Shown in pieces: positions 1 to 5,782 of a DNA stretch of 6,088 nucleotides. The DNA comes from Chloroflexi bacterium RBG_16_57_11 (GTDB lineage Bacteria > Chloroflexota > Anaerolineae > Anaerolineales > UBA4823): NCBI GenBank assembly GCA_001795165.1, contig MGNS01000126.1, forward strand, positions 1-6,088, read 5' to 3'. The notes beneath the pieces are model-generated. The model had not been told where the DNA came from and ran no database searches. It was given only the letters and a program-made list of their open reading frames with translations. How positions within the stretch are numbered: position 1 is the stretch's first letter; every line of letters begins with the position of its first letter. Made by a program: the position numbers and the translations under genes.

Positions 1-240
1 CGGCAGCCGGATTGGTTCCATGCCCTGATTGTGCCTGGCTTTTGCGATTTTGACAATGTTAAAGTTCGACAGACTTTATGCCTGAGCAGTTACAGATAAA
101 GTATATCTATTATATCCTATATTCACCGATTGTGCGACGACACCGACGGTCGGCAATTTCCTGTTGTGTAATTATCACAACTGTGATTAAATTCAACTCA
201 ACAACAAGAGGTCTCACTTGTAAAGAAGGGGACGTGACAG
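1..240. other. AT-rich leader upstream of the cyclase gene
   Basis: No gene can be supported here. A plus-strand frame is open from base 1 to a TAA at 97-99 (32 codons, starting RQPDWFHALIV). It could be the tail of an upstream gene, but it is short enough to be chance and I do not recognise it. From about 90 to 125 the DNA is strongly AT-rich, including TATATT at 118-123, with no convincing -35 box at a proper distance. A TTGACA at 50-55 has only a poor -10 partner. The part nearest the gene holds the inverted half-sites listed separately and the ribosome binding site AAGGGG at 226-231. Confidence 0.5.
163..187. promoter_or_regulatory. Overlapping TTGTG/CACAA inverted repeats, possible operator
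   Basis: GTTGTG (163-168) and CACAAC (176-181) form a perfect 6-bp inverted repeat with a 7-nt spacer. The right arm is reused in a second repeat, ATCACA (174-179) with TGTGAT (182-187). Three TGTG/CACA half-sites therefore lie within 25 bp, about 55 bp before the cyclase start. This resembles a CRP/FNR-type site, but TGTG-N7-CACA is one base shorter than the canonical TGTGA-N6-TCACA arrangement. Binding by a cyclic-nucleotide receptor is therefore only a guess. Confidence 0.35.
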
Positions 241-1020
241 ATGGCGGTGAATAAAGATAATGCTAGCCAGATATGGCATGACTGGTTCATGACCGATGCT
301 TTCGAGGTCGAAAAGCGATTATACGGCGTTTTTCGACTCCTGCCTCATGACCCGCGCTGTAAGCTGTGCCACTCACCATTTCAAGGGTTCGGAGGAAAGG
401 TGCTCGGCGCATTGTTCGGCAGAAAACAATCCAATCTAAATCCGAACTTCTGTAACATCTGCGAAGCTTTTGCCCAAAAGTTCCCCGGCGGCGCGGAAGT
501 GGAAATGTCCATGTTGTTTGCCGACGTGCGTGGCTCAACGGCGCTTTCAGAACGAATGACCCCCGGGGAATTTACAAAATTGATCAATCGCTTCTATATT
601 GGGGCAACCCATGCCATCGCCGAGGAAGATGGCCTGGTCGAAAAGCTCGCCGGAGATGCGGTCGCGGCATTCTGGGGCGCAGGATTTGCTGGCGTAGATT
701 ATGTAATAAGGACCATACATGCCGCTCAGAAGATCGCACGGGTGATGCATACACAGAATATCCCGGTTGGGATCGGAGTCCATGCAGGTGTGGCATATTT
801 CGGTGCAATGGGCTCTGCTGGTGGTCTAATTGATATATCTGCGATTGGCGAAGAAGTGAACACGGCGGCAAGGATAGCCTCCAAAGCCGCGGCCGGAGAA
901 ATCATAGTGAGTGAGGCAGTTCTTGCCAGGACGGAGATCGATAGCACGGATTTGGAAGCCCGATATTTGGAACTAAAAGGCATCAGCGAGCCTGTGTTAG
1001 TCCGGGTAATGCACGCTTGA
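241..1020 (+). CDS. Class III adenylate/guanylate cyclase with N-terminal four-cysteine module
   Basis: This probably makes cAMP or cGMP from ATP or GTP in the cytoplasm. The catalytic domain covers about residues 85-255. Metal-binding aspartates are D95 (in LFADVRGST) and D139 (in KLAGDA). K135 is the expected purine-selecting lysine, and S200 replaces the Thr/Asp usual at the partner position. Transition-state residues N207 and R211 are present (GEEVNTAAR), so it looks catalytically complete. The first 80 residues have no transmembrane segment but carry C40-x2-C43 and C71-x2-C74, a likely zinc or redox-sensitive module. The ATG has AAGGGG at 226-231, nine bases upstream. It converges on the sigma factor gene with 23 bp between them and no clear terminator. 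Ser at the selectivity position makes ATP the likelier substrate, but this is not certain. Confidence 0.9.
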   Translation: MAVNKDNASQIWHDWFMTDAFEVEKRLYGVFRLLPHDPRCKLCHSPFQGFGGKVLGALFGRKQSNLNPNFCNICEAFAQKFPGGAEVEMSMLFADVRGSTALSERMTPGEFTKLINRFYIGATHAIAEEDGLVEKLAGDAVAAFWGAGFAGVDYVIRTIHAAQKIARVMHTQNIPVGIGVHAGVAYFGAMGSAGGLIDISAIGEEVNTAARIASKAAAGEIIVSEAVLARTEIDSTDLEARYLELKGISEPVLVRVMHA

Positions 1021-1043
1021 TCTTTTCCCTACTCGGTAAAATA

Positions 1044-2120
1044 TCATCCTGCCAGCGCCATCGCCAGTCCGAAAGCGGGGAACAATCCTGGCGTGCCGAA
1101 AGTGGTCACATCGGATAGCAACTCGCCTTCGAAGTGCAAGACCTGCAGCGCGAAGGGCAGGTAGCTGCCATTCGCCTCGTCCCGCACGTAGAAAGCAAAT
1201 CCTGGCAACGCGTTGGCGTGGATCGGAAGCAGCCGCCAGCGCCCCACCGCCTCCCCTGCAAGGCTGGTCGCCAGGATAAACGCCCGGATCGCCTCCCGCC
1301 CCTGGTACCACGAAGGCAGCGGCGGCATGGGGAAGGTCGCATCTTCGGTCAGCATCGATACGATGCCATCGATATCAGCCGTCTCCCAGGCGCGCAGGTA
1401 GCGCTCCAGGAGCTGCTTTTGCCGTGGACCGCTGGGTTCGGGAGTAGAGATTGAAATCCTCCCCTCTGCTTTTTGGCCTGGGTAGCGCTGCTTCAGAGTC
1501 AGGCGAGCTCGGTGTAGCAGGCTGTTGACCGCTGATACCGAGATATCCATCACCCCGGCGATCTCCACCGCCTGCCAGTCCAGCACATCCCCCAGAATCA
1601 GTGCGCAGCGCTGGCGTGGGGGTAGCTCCTGCAAGGCAATCAGAAAAGCGAATGAAATGCTCTCCCAGGTCTCAAAGCGCGCTTCCGGGCTGGCGGCTTC
1701 CGGTACCAGCAGCTCGTCCGGGTAAGGCTCGATCCACACCGGCTCGAGCACCGGCTGCCCCGGCGGGATCAACGGGTCTGAGGGAGCGCCCAACGCAACC
1801 GGCAGGCTGCGCTTCGGGTGCCGGGCGAGCACGTCCAGGCAGACATTGGTGGCGATCTTGTATAGCCAGGCGCGCAGCGAAGCCCGGCCCTGGTAAGTTT
1901 CCAGCCGCCGCCAGGCGCGCAGCATGGTTTCCTGAACCTGGTCCTCGGCGTCCTCCAGCGAGCCCAGCATGCGGTAGCAATGGGTCAGTAGCTCCTTGCG
2001 ATACGGCTCGGCCAGAGCAGCGAATGCCTGTGCGTCGCCCGCTAACGCGGCTGCCAGAGTAGCTGGACGATTTTCACCCCAGGTGGGGTGAGAAGGGTGG
2101 TCAAAGGTGTTGAGGCTCAT
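1044..2120 (-). CDS. ECF sigma-70 factor with C-terminal SnoaL-like domain (SigX5/TIGR02960-like)
   Basis: This is an alternative sigma factor of 358 residues. Region 2 (about 35-103) includes HCYRMLGSLEDAEDQVQET and WLYKIATNVCLD. A linker contains WIEPYPDELL, which I recall as typical of this family. Region 4 (about 155-212) carries LPPRQR and the helix-turn-helix ending VNSLLHRARLTL. A SnoaL/NTF2-like domain (about 232-345) carries MPPLPSWYQGR. In related sigma factors this fused domain adjusts activity in place of a separate anti-sigma protein, and none is encoded here. The start at 2120 has GGAG (2129-2132) eight bases upstream. A TTG at 2216 would extend the frame by 32 residues but would run through the likely promoter, so I reject it. 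The gene is divergent from the 2266-2565 gene. Confidence 0.9.
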   Translation of the reverse strand: MSLNTFDHPSHPTWGENRPATLAAALAGDAQAFAALAEPYRKELLTHCYRMLGSLEDAEDQVQETMLRAWRRLETYQGRASLRAWLYKIATNVCLDVLARHPKRSLPVALGAPSDPLIPPGQPVLEPVWIEPYPDELLVPEAASPEARFETWESISFAFLIALQELPPRQRCALILGDVLDWQAVEIAGVMDISVSAVNSLLHRARLTLKQRYPGQKAEGRISISTPEPSGPRQKQLLERYLRAWETADIDGIVSMLTEDATFPMPPLPSWYQGREAIRAFILATSLAGEAVGRWRLLPIHANALPGFAFYVRDEANGSYLPFALQVLHFEGELLSDVTTFGTPGLFPAFGLAMALAG

Positions 2121-2187
2121 GGTTTCGTCTCCACGCAAAATATATCCGATTTTTAAGAATTTGCGCGAAGTTTGCCCTGAAAAAACC

Positions 2188-2216
2188 GTCATACTGTATG
2201 AATGATAACTGCTCAA
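2188..2216 (-). promoter_or_regulatory. Putative promoter of the sigma factor gene with overlapping palindrome
   Basis: Reading leftward, TTGAGC (2216-2211) and TATGAC (2193-2188) are separated by exactly 17 bp and each matches four of six consensus bases. A 13-bp palindrome, TCATAC-T-GTATGA (2189-2201), covers this -10 box and could be an operator. Transcription would begin near 2181, giving a leader of about 60 nt that includes the GGAG site. The same 145-bp gap (2121-2265) must also hold the rightward promoter for the gene at 2266. For that one I see only weak candidates, such as TATGAA at 2197-2202. Confidence 0.4.
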
Positions 2217-2265
2217 CGGAATAACGAGCGGTCACCACAAATCTCAATTCCAATGGAGGTAAATT

Positions 2266-2565
2266 ATGCGGTACATTGTTGTAGTACGTGGCAAGCTGAA
2301 GGGCAATCCCGCCGAGGCGGGTAAAGCGCACGACGAGATCGTCAGCAAAGTCTCGCCGCTAGGCAAGTCGATGGGCAATACAAGCCACCAGGCGTATTTG
2401 AACGTCCAGGATGGGGGAGAGTTTCTGGCCATCGATTTCTGGGACAATATGGAAGGTATCCAGAAGCTGTACAGCGATCCCAACCTGGCGAGCGAATTCG
2501 CCAAGATGTTTGACGGACAGCCAGAGGTCACCATCTGGGCCGATTCGTCCTGGCTGCAGTTCTAA
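2266..2565 (+). CDS. Small dimeric alpha/beta-barrel (ABM-like) protein
   Basis: The protein has 99 residues, the normal size for a single-domain ferredoxin-like fold that pairs into a dimeric barrel (antibiotic-biosynthesis-monooxygenase or Dabb type). The visible pattern fits: an opening strand MRYIVVVRG, a helix around 16-30, a strand at 41-47 (HQAYLNV), a strand at 52-59 (EFLAIDFW), the helix NMEGIQKLYSD typical of ABM proteins, and a closing strand EVTIWA. H22 and H41 could line a pocket, but no catalytic set can be assigned, so no substrate is proposed. GGAGGT (2255-2260) lies five bases before the ATG. It is divergent from the sigma factor gene, which suggests but does not prove that this sigma factor controls it. 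Two hairpins follow downstream. Confidence 0.75.
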   Translation: MRYIVVVRGKLKGNPAEAGKAHDEIVSKVSPLGKSMGNTSHQAYLNVQDGGEFLAIDFWDNMEGIQKLYSDPNLASEFAKMFDGQPEVTIWADSSWLQF

Positions 2566-2611
2566 GTCCATCGGATATGTGAGCCCTCAGCTGTAGTCAA
2601 GCATTTCAGTT

Positions 2612-2646
2612 TTTTCTTCCCCCTCGCCTGTTGAGGGGGAAGAAAA
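2612..2646. repeat. Perfect 14-bp inverted repeat (hairpin 1)
   Basis: The left arm (2612-2625, TTTTCTTCCCCCTC) and right arm (2633-2646) are perfect complements around a 7-nt loop. The T-run is at the 5' side of the stem and the A-run at the 3' side on both strands, which is the reverse of an intrinsic terminator, and no T-tract follows on either strand. It might still slow polymerase after the 2266-2565 gene, but as seen it is an unexplained palindrome. Confidence 0.8.
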
Positions 2647-2648
2647 GC

Positions 2649-2695
2649 TACCACCAGGTGCATGGCATTTGAAAAGTGCCATGCACCTGGTGGTA
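2649..2695. repeat. Perfect 19-bp inverted repeat (hairpin 2), REP/MITE-like
   Basis: The left arm (2649-2667, starting TACCACCAGGTG) pairs without mismatch with the right arm (2677-2695, ending CACCTGGTGGTA) around the 9-nt loop TTTGAAAAG. It starts two bases after hairpin 1. No T-tract follows on the plus strand (AATTCGTC). On the minus strand GCTTTTCTT follows, but no minus-strand gene lies upstream to be terminated. The length and perfection suggest a dispersed palindromic element, which one window cannot show. Confidence 0.85.
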
Positions 2696-2705
2696 ATTCG
2701 TCATT

Positions 2706-2742
2706 ATTAAGTCTTGACTTAATTAAGTAATTACTTTATAAT
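2706..2742 (+). promoter_or_regulatory. Promoter and operator ladder of the ArsR-SRPBCC operon
   Basis: TTGACT (2714-2719) and a perfect TATAAT (2737-2742) are 17 bp apart, the strongest promoter in the window. Over it lie AAGT (2709), ACTT (2717), AAGT (2725) and ACTT (2733), alternating half-sites exactly 8 bp apart. They form three overlapping palindromes: an 18-bp one at 2706-2723, ACTTAATTAAGT at 2717-2728, and AAGTAATTACTT at 2725-2736. A dimeric ArsR protein bound here would block polymerase, so self-repression by the next gene is the natural reading. Transcription should begin at about 2748-2749, on the ATG itself. Confidence 0.75.
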
Positions 2743-2748
2743 AATCGC

Positions 2749-3081
2749 ATGGATGTGTTTTCTGCACTCGCCGACCCGACCCGGCGTAAAATTATCGAGC
2801 TGCTCGCCGATAGCGGCCAGTTACCAGCTGCAGAGATCGCCGCCCATTTTCCCGTCAGCGCCCCAGCGATCTCACAGCATCTGAAAGTCCTGCAAGAGGC
2901 AGGGCTGGTGTCGGTCGAAAGGCGGGCGCAGCAGCGCATCTACTCGCTCGACCCGCAGGCCATGCTCGAGATGGAAGATTGGAGCCGGCGGTTGAGGCAT
3001 CTATGGAACCGGCGCTTCGACGCCCTGGAAATCTTATTGGAACAGGAAATGAGAAAGGAGCAACAGCATGAACAAGAATAA
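2749..3081 (+). CDS. ArsR-family winged-helix repressor, without metal-site cysteines
   Basis: This is a DNA-binding repressor of 110 residues, a normal size for the family. It opens with VFSALADPTRRKIIELL. The helix-turn-helix spans about residues 27-53 (AAEIAAHFPVSAP, then recognition helix AISQHLKVLQEAGLV), and a wing follows (SVERRAQQRIYSL). The tail from 75 is a charged helix, probably for dimerisation. It has no cysteine, so the thiol metal sites of ArsR or CadC are absent and the ligand is unknown. The ATG lies 6 nt after TATAAT with no Shine-Dalgarno, so the message is probably leaderless. The 3' end overlaps the SRPBCC gene by 14 nt. ArsR genes joined to AHSA1-type genes are a recurrent pairing, and this one probably represses its own operon. 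Confidence 0.9.
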   Translation: MDVFSALADPTRRKIIELLADSGQLPAAEIAAHFPVSAPAISQHLKVLQEAGLVSVERRAQQRIYSLDPQAMLEMEDWSRRLRHLWNRRFDALEILLEQEMRKEQQHEQE

Positions 3082-3547
3082 TTTAGTGGTTGATCGTTCA
3101 GCACGTTCGTACACCATGTCGCGCGTTTTCTCTGCGCCGCGCGAGCTGGTGTGGAAGGCCAGCACCGATCCGGAGCTGATGCCGAAGTGGTGGGGGCCAA
3201 GCTATCTGACCACCGTGGTGGACAAGATGGATCTCAAAGTCGGCGGCGTCTGGCGCATGATACAGACGGACTCACAGGGAAACGTGTACGCCTTCAACGG
3301 CATCTACAAGGAGATCGACCCGCCCAGCCGTTTGTCGATGACCTTCGAATTCGAGCCCATGGCTGGTCATATCTCCACCGAGACACTCGTTTTCGAAGAG
3401 CTGCCTGGTGGCAGGACCAAAATCATCGCCACGACCACCTTTAACACGCTGGAAGACCTGGAGGGTATGCTCCAGTCCGGCATGGAAAGCGGTGCGGTCG
3501 AGAGTTGGGACCGGCTGGAAGAGCTTTTAGAAACGGTAAAAGCTTAA
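3068..3547 (+). CDS. SRPBCC/AHSA1-like (START-fold) protein
   Basis: This is a 159-residue hydrophobic-pocket protein of the Bet v1-like superfamily, with size and motifs typical of the bacterial AHSA1-type branch. Visible landmarks are VFSAPRELVWKASTDPELMPKWWGP (split at 20-32 and 33-43), VGGVWRM (58-64), FNGIYKEIDPPSRL (76-89), and the closing helix GMESGAVESWDRLEELL (138-154). No enzymatic residues can be assigned. Members are thought to bind small ligands or act on client proteins. The start has AAGGAG (3055-3060) seven bases upstream, inside the ArsR gene, and the two are surely co-transcribed. Its TAA (3545-3547) overlaps the stop of the opposing DegV gene, so no terminator separates them. 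Confidence 0.88.
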   Translation: MNKNNLVVDRSARSYTMSRVFSAPRELVWKASTDPELMPKWWGPSYLTTVVDKMDLKVGGVWRMIQTDSQGNVYAFNGIYKEIDPPSRLSMTFEFEPMAGHISTETLVFEELPGGRTKIIATTTFNTLEDLEGMLQSGMESGAVESWDRLEELLETVKA

Positions 3548-4416
3548 AACTCCATCAGTTCCATCGGGGTAACCGCTGCACCGACAATGCCCGGCCCGGT
3601 GTGTACACCGAGCACAGGCGAGATCCGCAGAATTTCGAGCTGCGCCAGATTCAACCTCTGGCGCAGCAATTCTGCCAGGACGTCAGCCTGCCCGGCAAAG
3701 CGCCCGTGCAAGACCGAAGCCCACACCGCCTGGTCGGCGTACTTCTTCGCCAGACTATCGGCGATGCTCTCCAGCGACTTGCGGATGGTGCGCTCCTTGC
3801 CCGCCGTGCTGTATTTGCCGTCCGCCGGGTCGACGCGGATCACCGGTTTAAGGTGCAGCAGCGCCCCGGCCAACGCCTGCACTCGCCCGATGCGCCCGCC
3901 CCGGCGCAGATACTCCAGGGTATCCAGCGTGTAGATCACCTCGGTCTGCTGCCGTAATTCCCTCAGTCGCTCCAGGATGGCGTCCATCCTCCAGCCAGCC
4001 CGCATCGCCCGCGCGGCCGCCAGCACCTGGAAGCGCTGCCCGCCCGATAGCGTCAGGCTGTCGAACAGGTGCACCACCGCTTCTTTTGCCTGGACCGCAC
4101 CGACGCGGGCTGAGTTGAGCGTGCCGCTCAACCCGGACGAGATGTGGATCGAGAGTATCTCCGGCGGTTCAGAGAACCGCGCATGTGTCTCCGCCAATCG
4201 CCGGTAGATCCCACCGAAGATCTCCGGCGACGGCTGGGAGGTTGTGGGGATGTACGGCTGCATTGCCTCCAGGCGATTGTAGAACTCGTCGGGGGTGAGG
4301 TCACCCGAGGCGACTTCGCCTTCGGGAAATTGAATAAATAGTGGCGCCACTTCCACCCCCAGCTCGGCGACTTCCTCCGGCAGCAGGTCGGCGGCGCAAT
4401 CTGTGACGATCATCAT
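3544..4416 (-). CDS. DegV/FakB-like fatty-acid-binding protein
   Basis: DegV proteins bind a fatty acid and, as FakB, present it to the kinase FakA for acyl-phosphate formation. No FakA is in this window. The 290-residue product has normal family length. Motifs are IVTDCAADL (3-11), TTSQPS (58-63), SSGLSGT (93-99), LEYLRRGGRIGR (167-178) and HTGPGIVG (272-279). The first, second and last carry the Ser/Thr and His that bind the carboxylate in studied members. The usual IVTDS is IVTDC here. I chose the ATG at 4416 because GAGAAAGG (4434-4427) lies ten bases upstream. A TTG at 4440 would place that ribosome site inside the gene, and the ATG at 4425 sits only one base after it. ATG 4413 is also possible. 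It is convergent with the SRPBCC gene. Confidence 0.92.
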   Translation of the reverse strand: MMIVTDCAADLLPEEVAELGVEVAPLFIQFPEGEVASGDLTPDEFYNRLEAMQPYIPTTSQPSPEIFGGIYRRLAETHARFSEPPEILSIHISSGLSGTLNSARVGAVQAKEAVVHLFDSLTLSGGQRFQVLAAARAMRAGWRMDAILERLRELRQQTEVIYTLDTLEYLRRGGRIGRVQALAGALLHLKPVIRVDPADGKYSTAGKERTIRKSLESIADSLAKKYADQAVWASVLHGRFAGQADVLAELLRQRLNLAQLEILRISPVLGVHTGPGIVGAAVTPMELMEF

Positions 4417-4459
4417 GATACACATGCCTTTCTCGATCAAAATCGGTCGTAAGGATCAC

Positions 4460-4645
4460 ATGGCGCAAAAACCGGCCCGCCCTTCCGGGTCGAGCCAGGT
4501 CGCTTCTGGAGATGAAGCATACTACGCTTACCGGTTTTTGACTAGGTATGGGCAGAGCAGCCGGTTGGACGAAATCGGTGCGGCGGCGTCAAATGGGGCG
4601 CGTCAACCTGAATTACCAAGTTGGAAGATAGGACCACAGGCCTAA
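4460..4645 (+). CDS. Possible small protein, unrecognised (61 residues)
   Basis: This is a low-confidence reading frame in the 275-bp gap between the DegV start and the lipoprotein gene. The ATG at 4460 has AAGGA (4451-4455) four bases upstream, which is the main argument for it. The product is polar, has no cysteine, membrane segment or signal peptide, and contains an aromatic patch (AYYAYRFLTRYG, 39-50 counted from 4403, or about 20-31 from this start). I recognise no family. The frame is open further left to 4403, but that part overlaps the DegV leader in antisense. It may be chance: if so, the gap 4417-4678 holds only the DegV leader and the palindrome AAGATATCTT at 4645-4654. Confidence 0.25.
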   Translation: MAQKPARPSGSSQVASGDEAYYAYRFLTRYGQSSRLDEIGAAASNGARQPELPSWKIGPQA

Positions 4646-4678
4646 AGATATCTTCTGCCCATGGTAGCATCGATGTAC

Positions 4679-4684
4679 TATAAT
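4679..4684 (+). promoter_or_regulatory. TATAAT -10 box of the lipoprotein-UvrA operon
   Basis: A perfect TATAAT ends 7 nt before the ATG at 4692, so transcription should start at about 4691 and leave almost no leader. The -35 position (4656-4661, TGCCCA) is poor. There is no Shine-Dalgarno between the box and the ATG. The geometry matches the ArsR promoter at 2737-2742. Confidence 0.55.
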
Positions 4685-4691
4685 CAACCCC

Positions 4692-5771
4692 ATGAGCGGT
4701 GTCTGCTTTAACCGGCGCCTGTTCCTGTTGATCACTCCAATCCTGGCAGCATTATGGCTATGCGCTTGTACTCCCCTGCCCGCCCTTCCTGACGAGGATA
4801 CTCAGCTGCCACCAACCCGACCGGCAACCCAGATCTCCATGCCTACAATGTCGCCAGCCACGCCATCGACGACTCCTAGCCTGCCAGCCACGCTCCCTTT
4901 TATTGCTCCCCTTCACCCAACCGAAACCATCACCCCGACCGAGCCGCCCCTGGCCATCTCCATCCCTGGCCTAGGTTATGATTGCTCCCAGGTTGAGCGC
5001 CTGCCGGTCGCCTCTCCTGAAGCGAGGCGCCTGGCCGAGGCGTTGGTAACAAGCTATAAAGAAAAGCTGCCCACCGAGTACATCGCGGTCGAGGATTTGT
5101 GGTCCGTCGAGCGACTTGGCGAGTACATCGTCCTTCAAATGCGCGTGACGGATGAGGCGGCTGGTATCTTTGTGATCCAGGAGACGCCGACCAGCGGAGC
5201 ACACCGGGAATACGAATACCTCTCGGGTCAGGTATGGGGTGGCTGGCCGTTGCCATCGCGCTTCACCTTCCCCGAATATTTCACCAACCAGCTACCGGAT
5301 GCTCCACCAGAGCTGTTCTATTGCATGAGCCAGGGCCATTACTTTTTCCAAATCCTGCCTCAAGAAGAGCTGGATCTGCGACGACATGTCGACTGCGCTC
5401 TGGTGCAATCCATCCAGGTCGATTCACCCATGGGCTGGCCGATCAGCCATTCGCTGGTGGATTACTGGTCGGATGTGATCGATGTCGCTACAGTCGAGCT
5501 GGACCAGGTGTATTCCATCCAGCAACTGGGTCGATTTTACGCCATTCAGGTGAGATTCTTAATTAATCACCGCAACGAGCCACCCGAAATCTTTATCGCC
5601 AAAGACACGGCCGAGGGCTACCAGTTTTTGGCCCAAACCGGTGGAGGCGGCCCCGATCGTTCTTACGTGCTGCGCACGCTATACGCCCAAGATCCTTCCA
5701 TCCCGGCGGAGCTGCTCGCCTGCCTGAATCTCGACGGCTGGCTGCTGGACACACCTACCCCCGCACCCTGA
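4692..5771 (+). CDS. Secreted lipoprotein with a Pro/Thr-rich tether and a duplicated domain
   Basis: This is a 359-residue surface lipoprotein of unknown function. Residues 1-25 are a signal peptide (NRR, then a hydrophobic run LFLLITPILAALWL) ending in lipobox LCAC, with C26 to be lipidated. Cys at -2 is unusual but tolerable. Residues 27-92 are a low-complexity Pro/Thr/Ser tether. The rest is two copies of one domain, about 95-211 and 232-344. Both begin DC-x2-V-x4-V-x-SP (97-109 and 234-246), both carry a matching S-x3-LG-x5-Q-x-R stretch (138-151 and 275-288), and both end P-x-EL-x2-C (205-211 and 338-344). C98/C211 and C235/C344 could form one disulfide per copy. I recognise no named family. 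The ATG follows TATAAT directly, and UvrA starts 11 bp after the stop. Confidence 0.85.
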   Translation: MSGVCFNRRLFLLITPILAALWLCACTPLPALPDEDTQLPPTRPATQISMPTMSPATPSTTPSLPATLPFIAPLHPTETITPTEPPLAISIPGLGYDCSQVERLPVASPEARRLAEALVTSYKEKLPTEYIAVEDLWSVERLGEYIVLQMRVTDEAAGIFVIQETPTSGAHREYEYLSGQVWGGWPLPSRFTFPEYFTNQLPDAPPELFYCMSQGHYFFQILPQEELDLRRHVDCALVQSIQVDSPMGWPISHSLVDYWSDVIDVATVELDQVYSIQQLGRFYAIQVRFLINHRNEPPEIFIAKDTAEGYQFLAQTGGGGPDRSYVLRTLYAQDPSIPAELLACLNLDGWLLDTPTPAP

Positions 5772-5782
5772 CCGGAGTTCAA

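Noticed and set aside
1..21. Start of a minus-strand gene at the ATG complement 19-21
   Set aside because: Only seven codons are visible and no ribosome binding site is seen at a usable distance.
50..79. TTGACA as the -35 box of a cyclase promoter
   Set aside because: The bases 17-18 nt downstream (ACTTTA, CTTTAT) are poor -10 matches and the site is nearly 190 bp before the gene.
1018..1046. Imperfect palindrome spanning the cyclase and sigma factor stop codons, as a shared terminator
   Set aside because: The stem has about ten pairs, mostly A-T, interrupted by two C-T mismatches, and no T-tract follows on either strand.
1601..2062. A 153-codon plus-strand frame opposite the sigma factor gene
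   Set aside because: It is antisense to a well-supported gene, rich in Ala/Pro/Arg as expected from a GC-rich shadow frame, and matches no family.
2121..2216. A 32-residue N-terminal extension of the sigma factor from a TTG at 2216
   Set aside because: It would translate through the likely promoter and ribosome site; the ATG at 2120 has GGAG at the right distance and matches the family start.
3505..3957. A 150-codon plus-strand frame opposite the DegV gene
   Set aside because: It is a shadow of a gene with clear family motifs; its own product has no recognisable domain.
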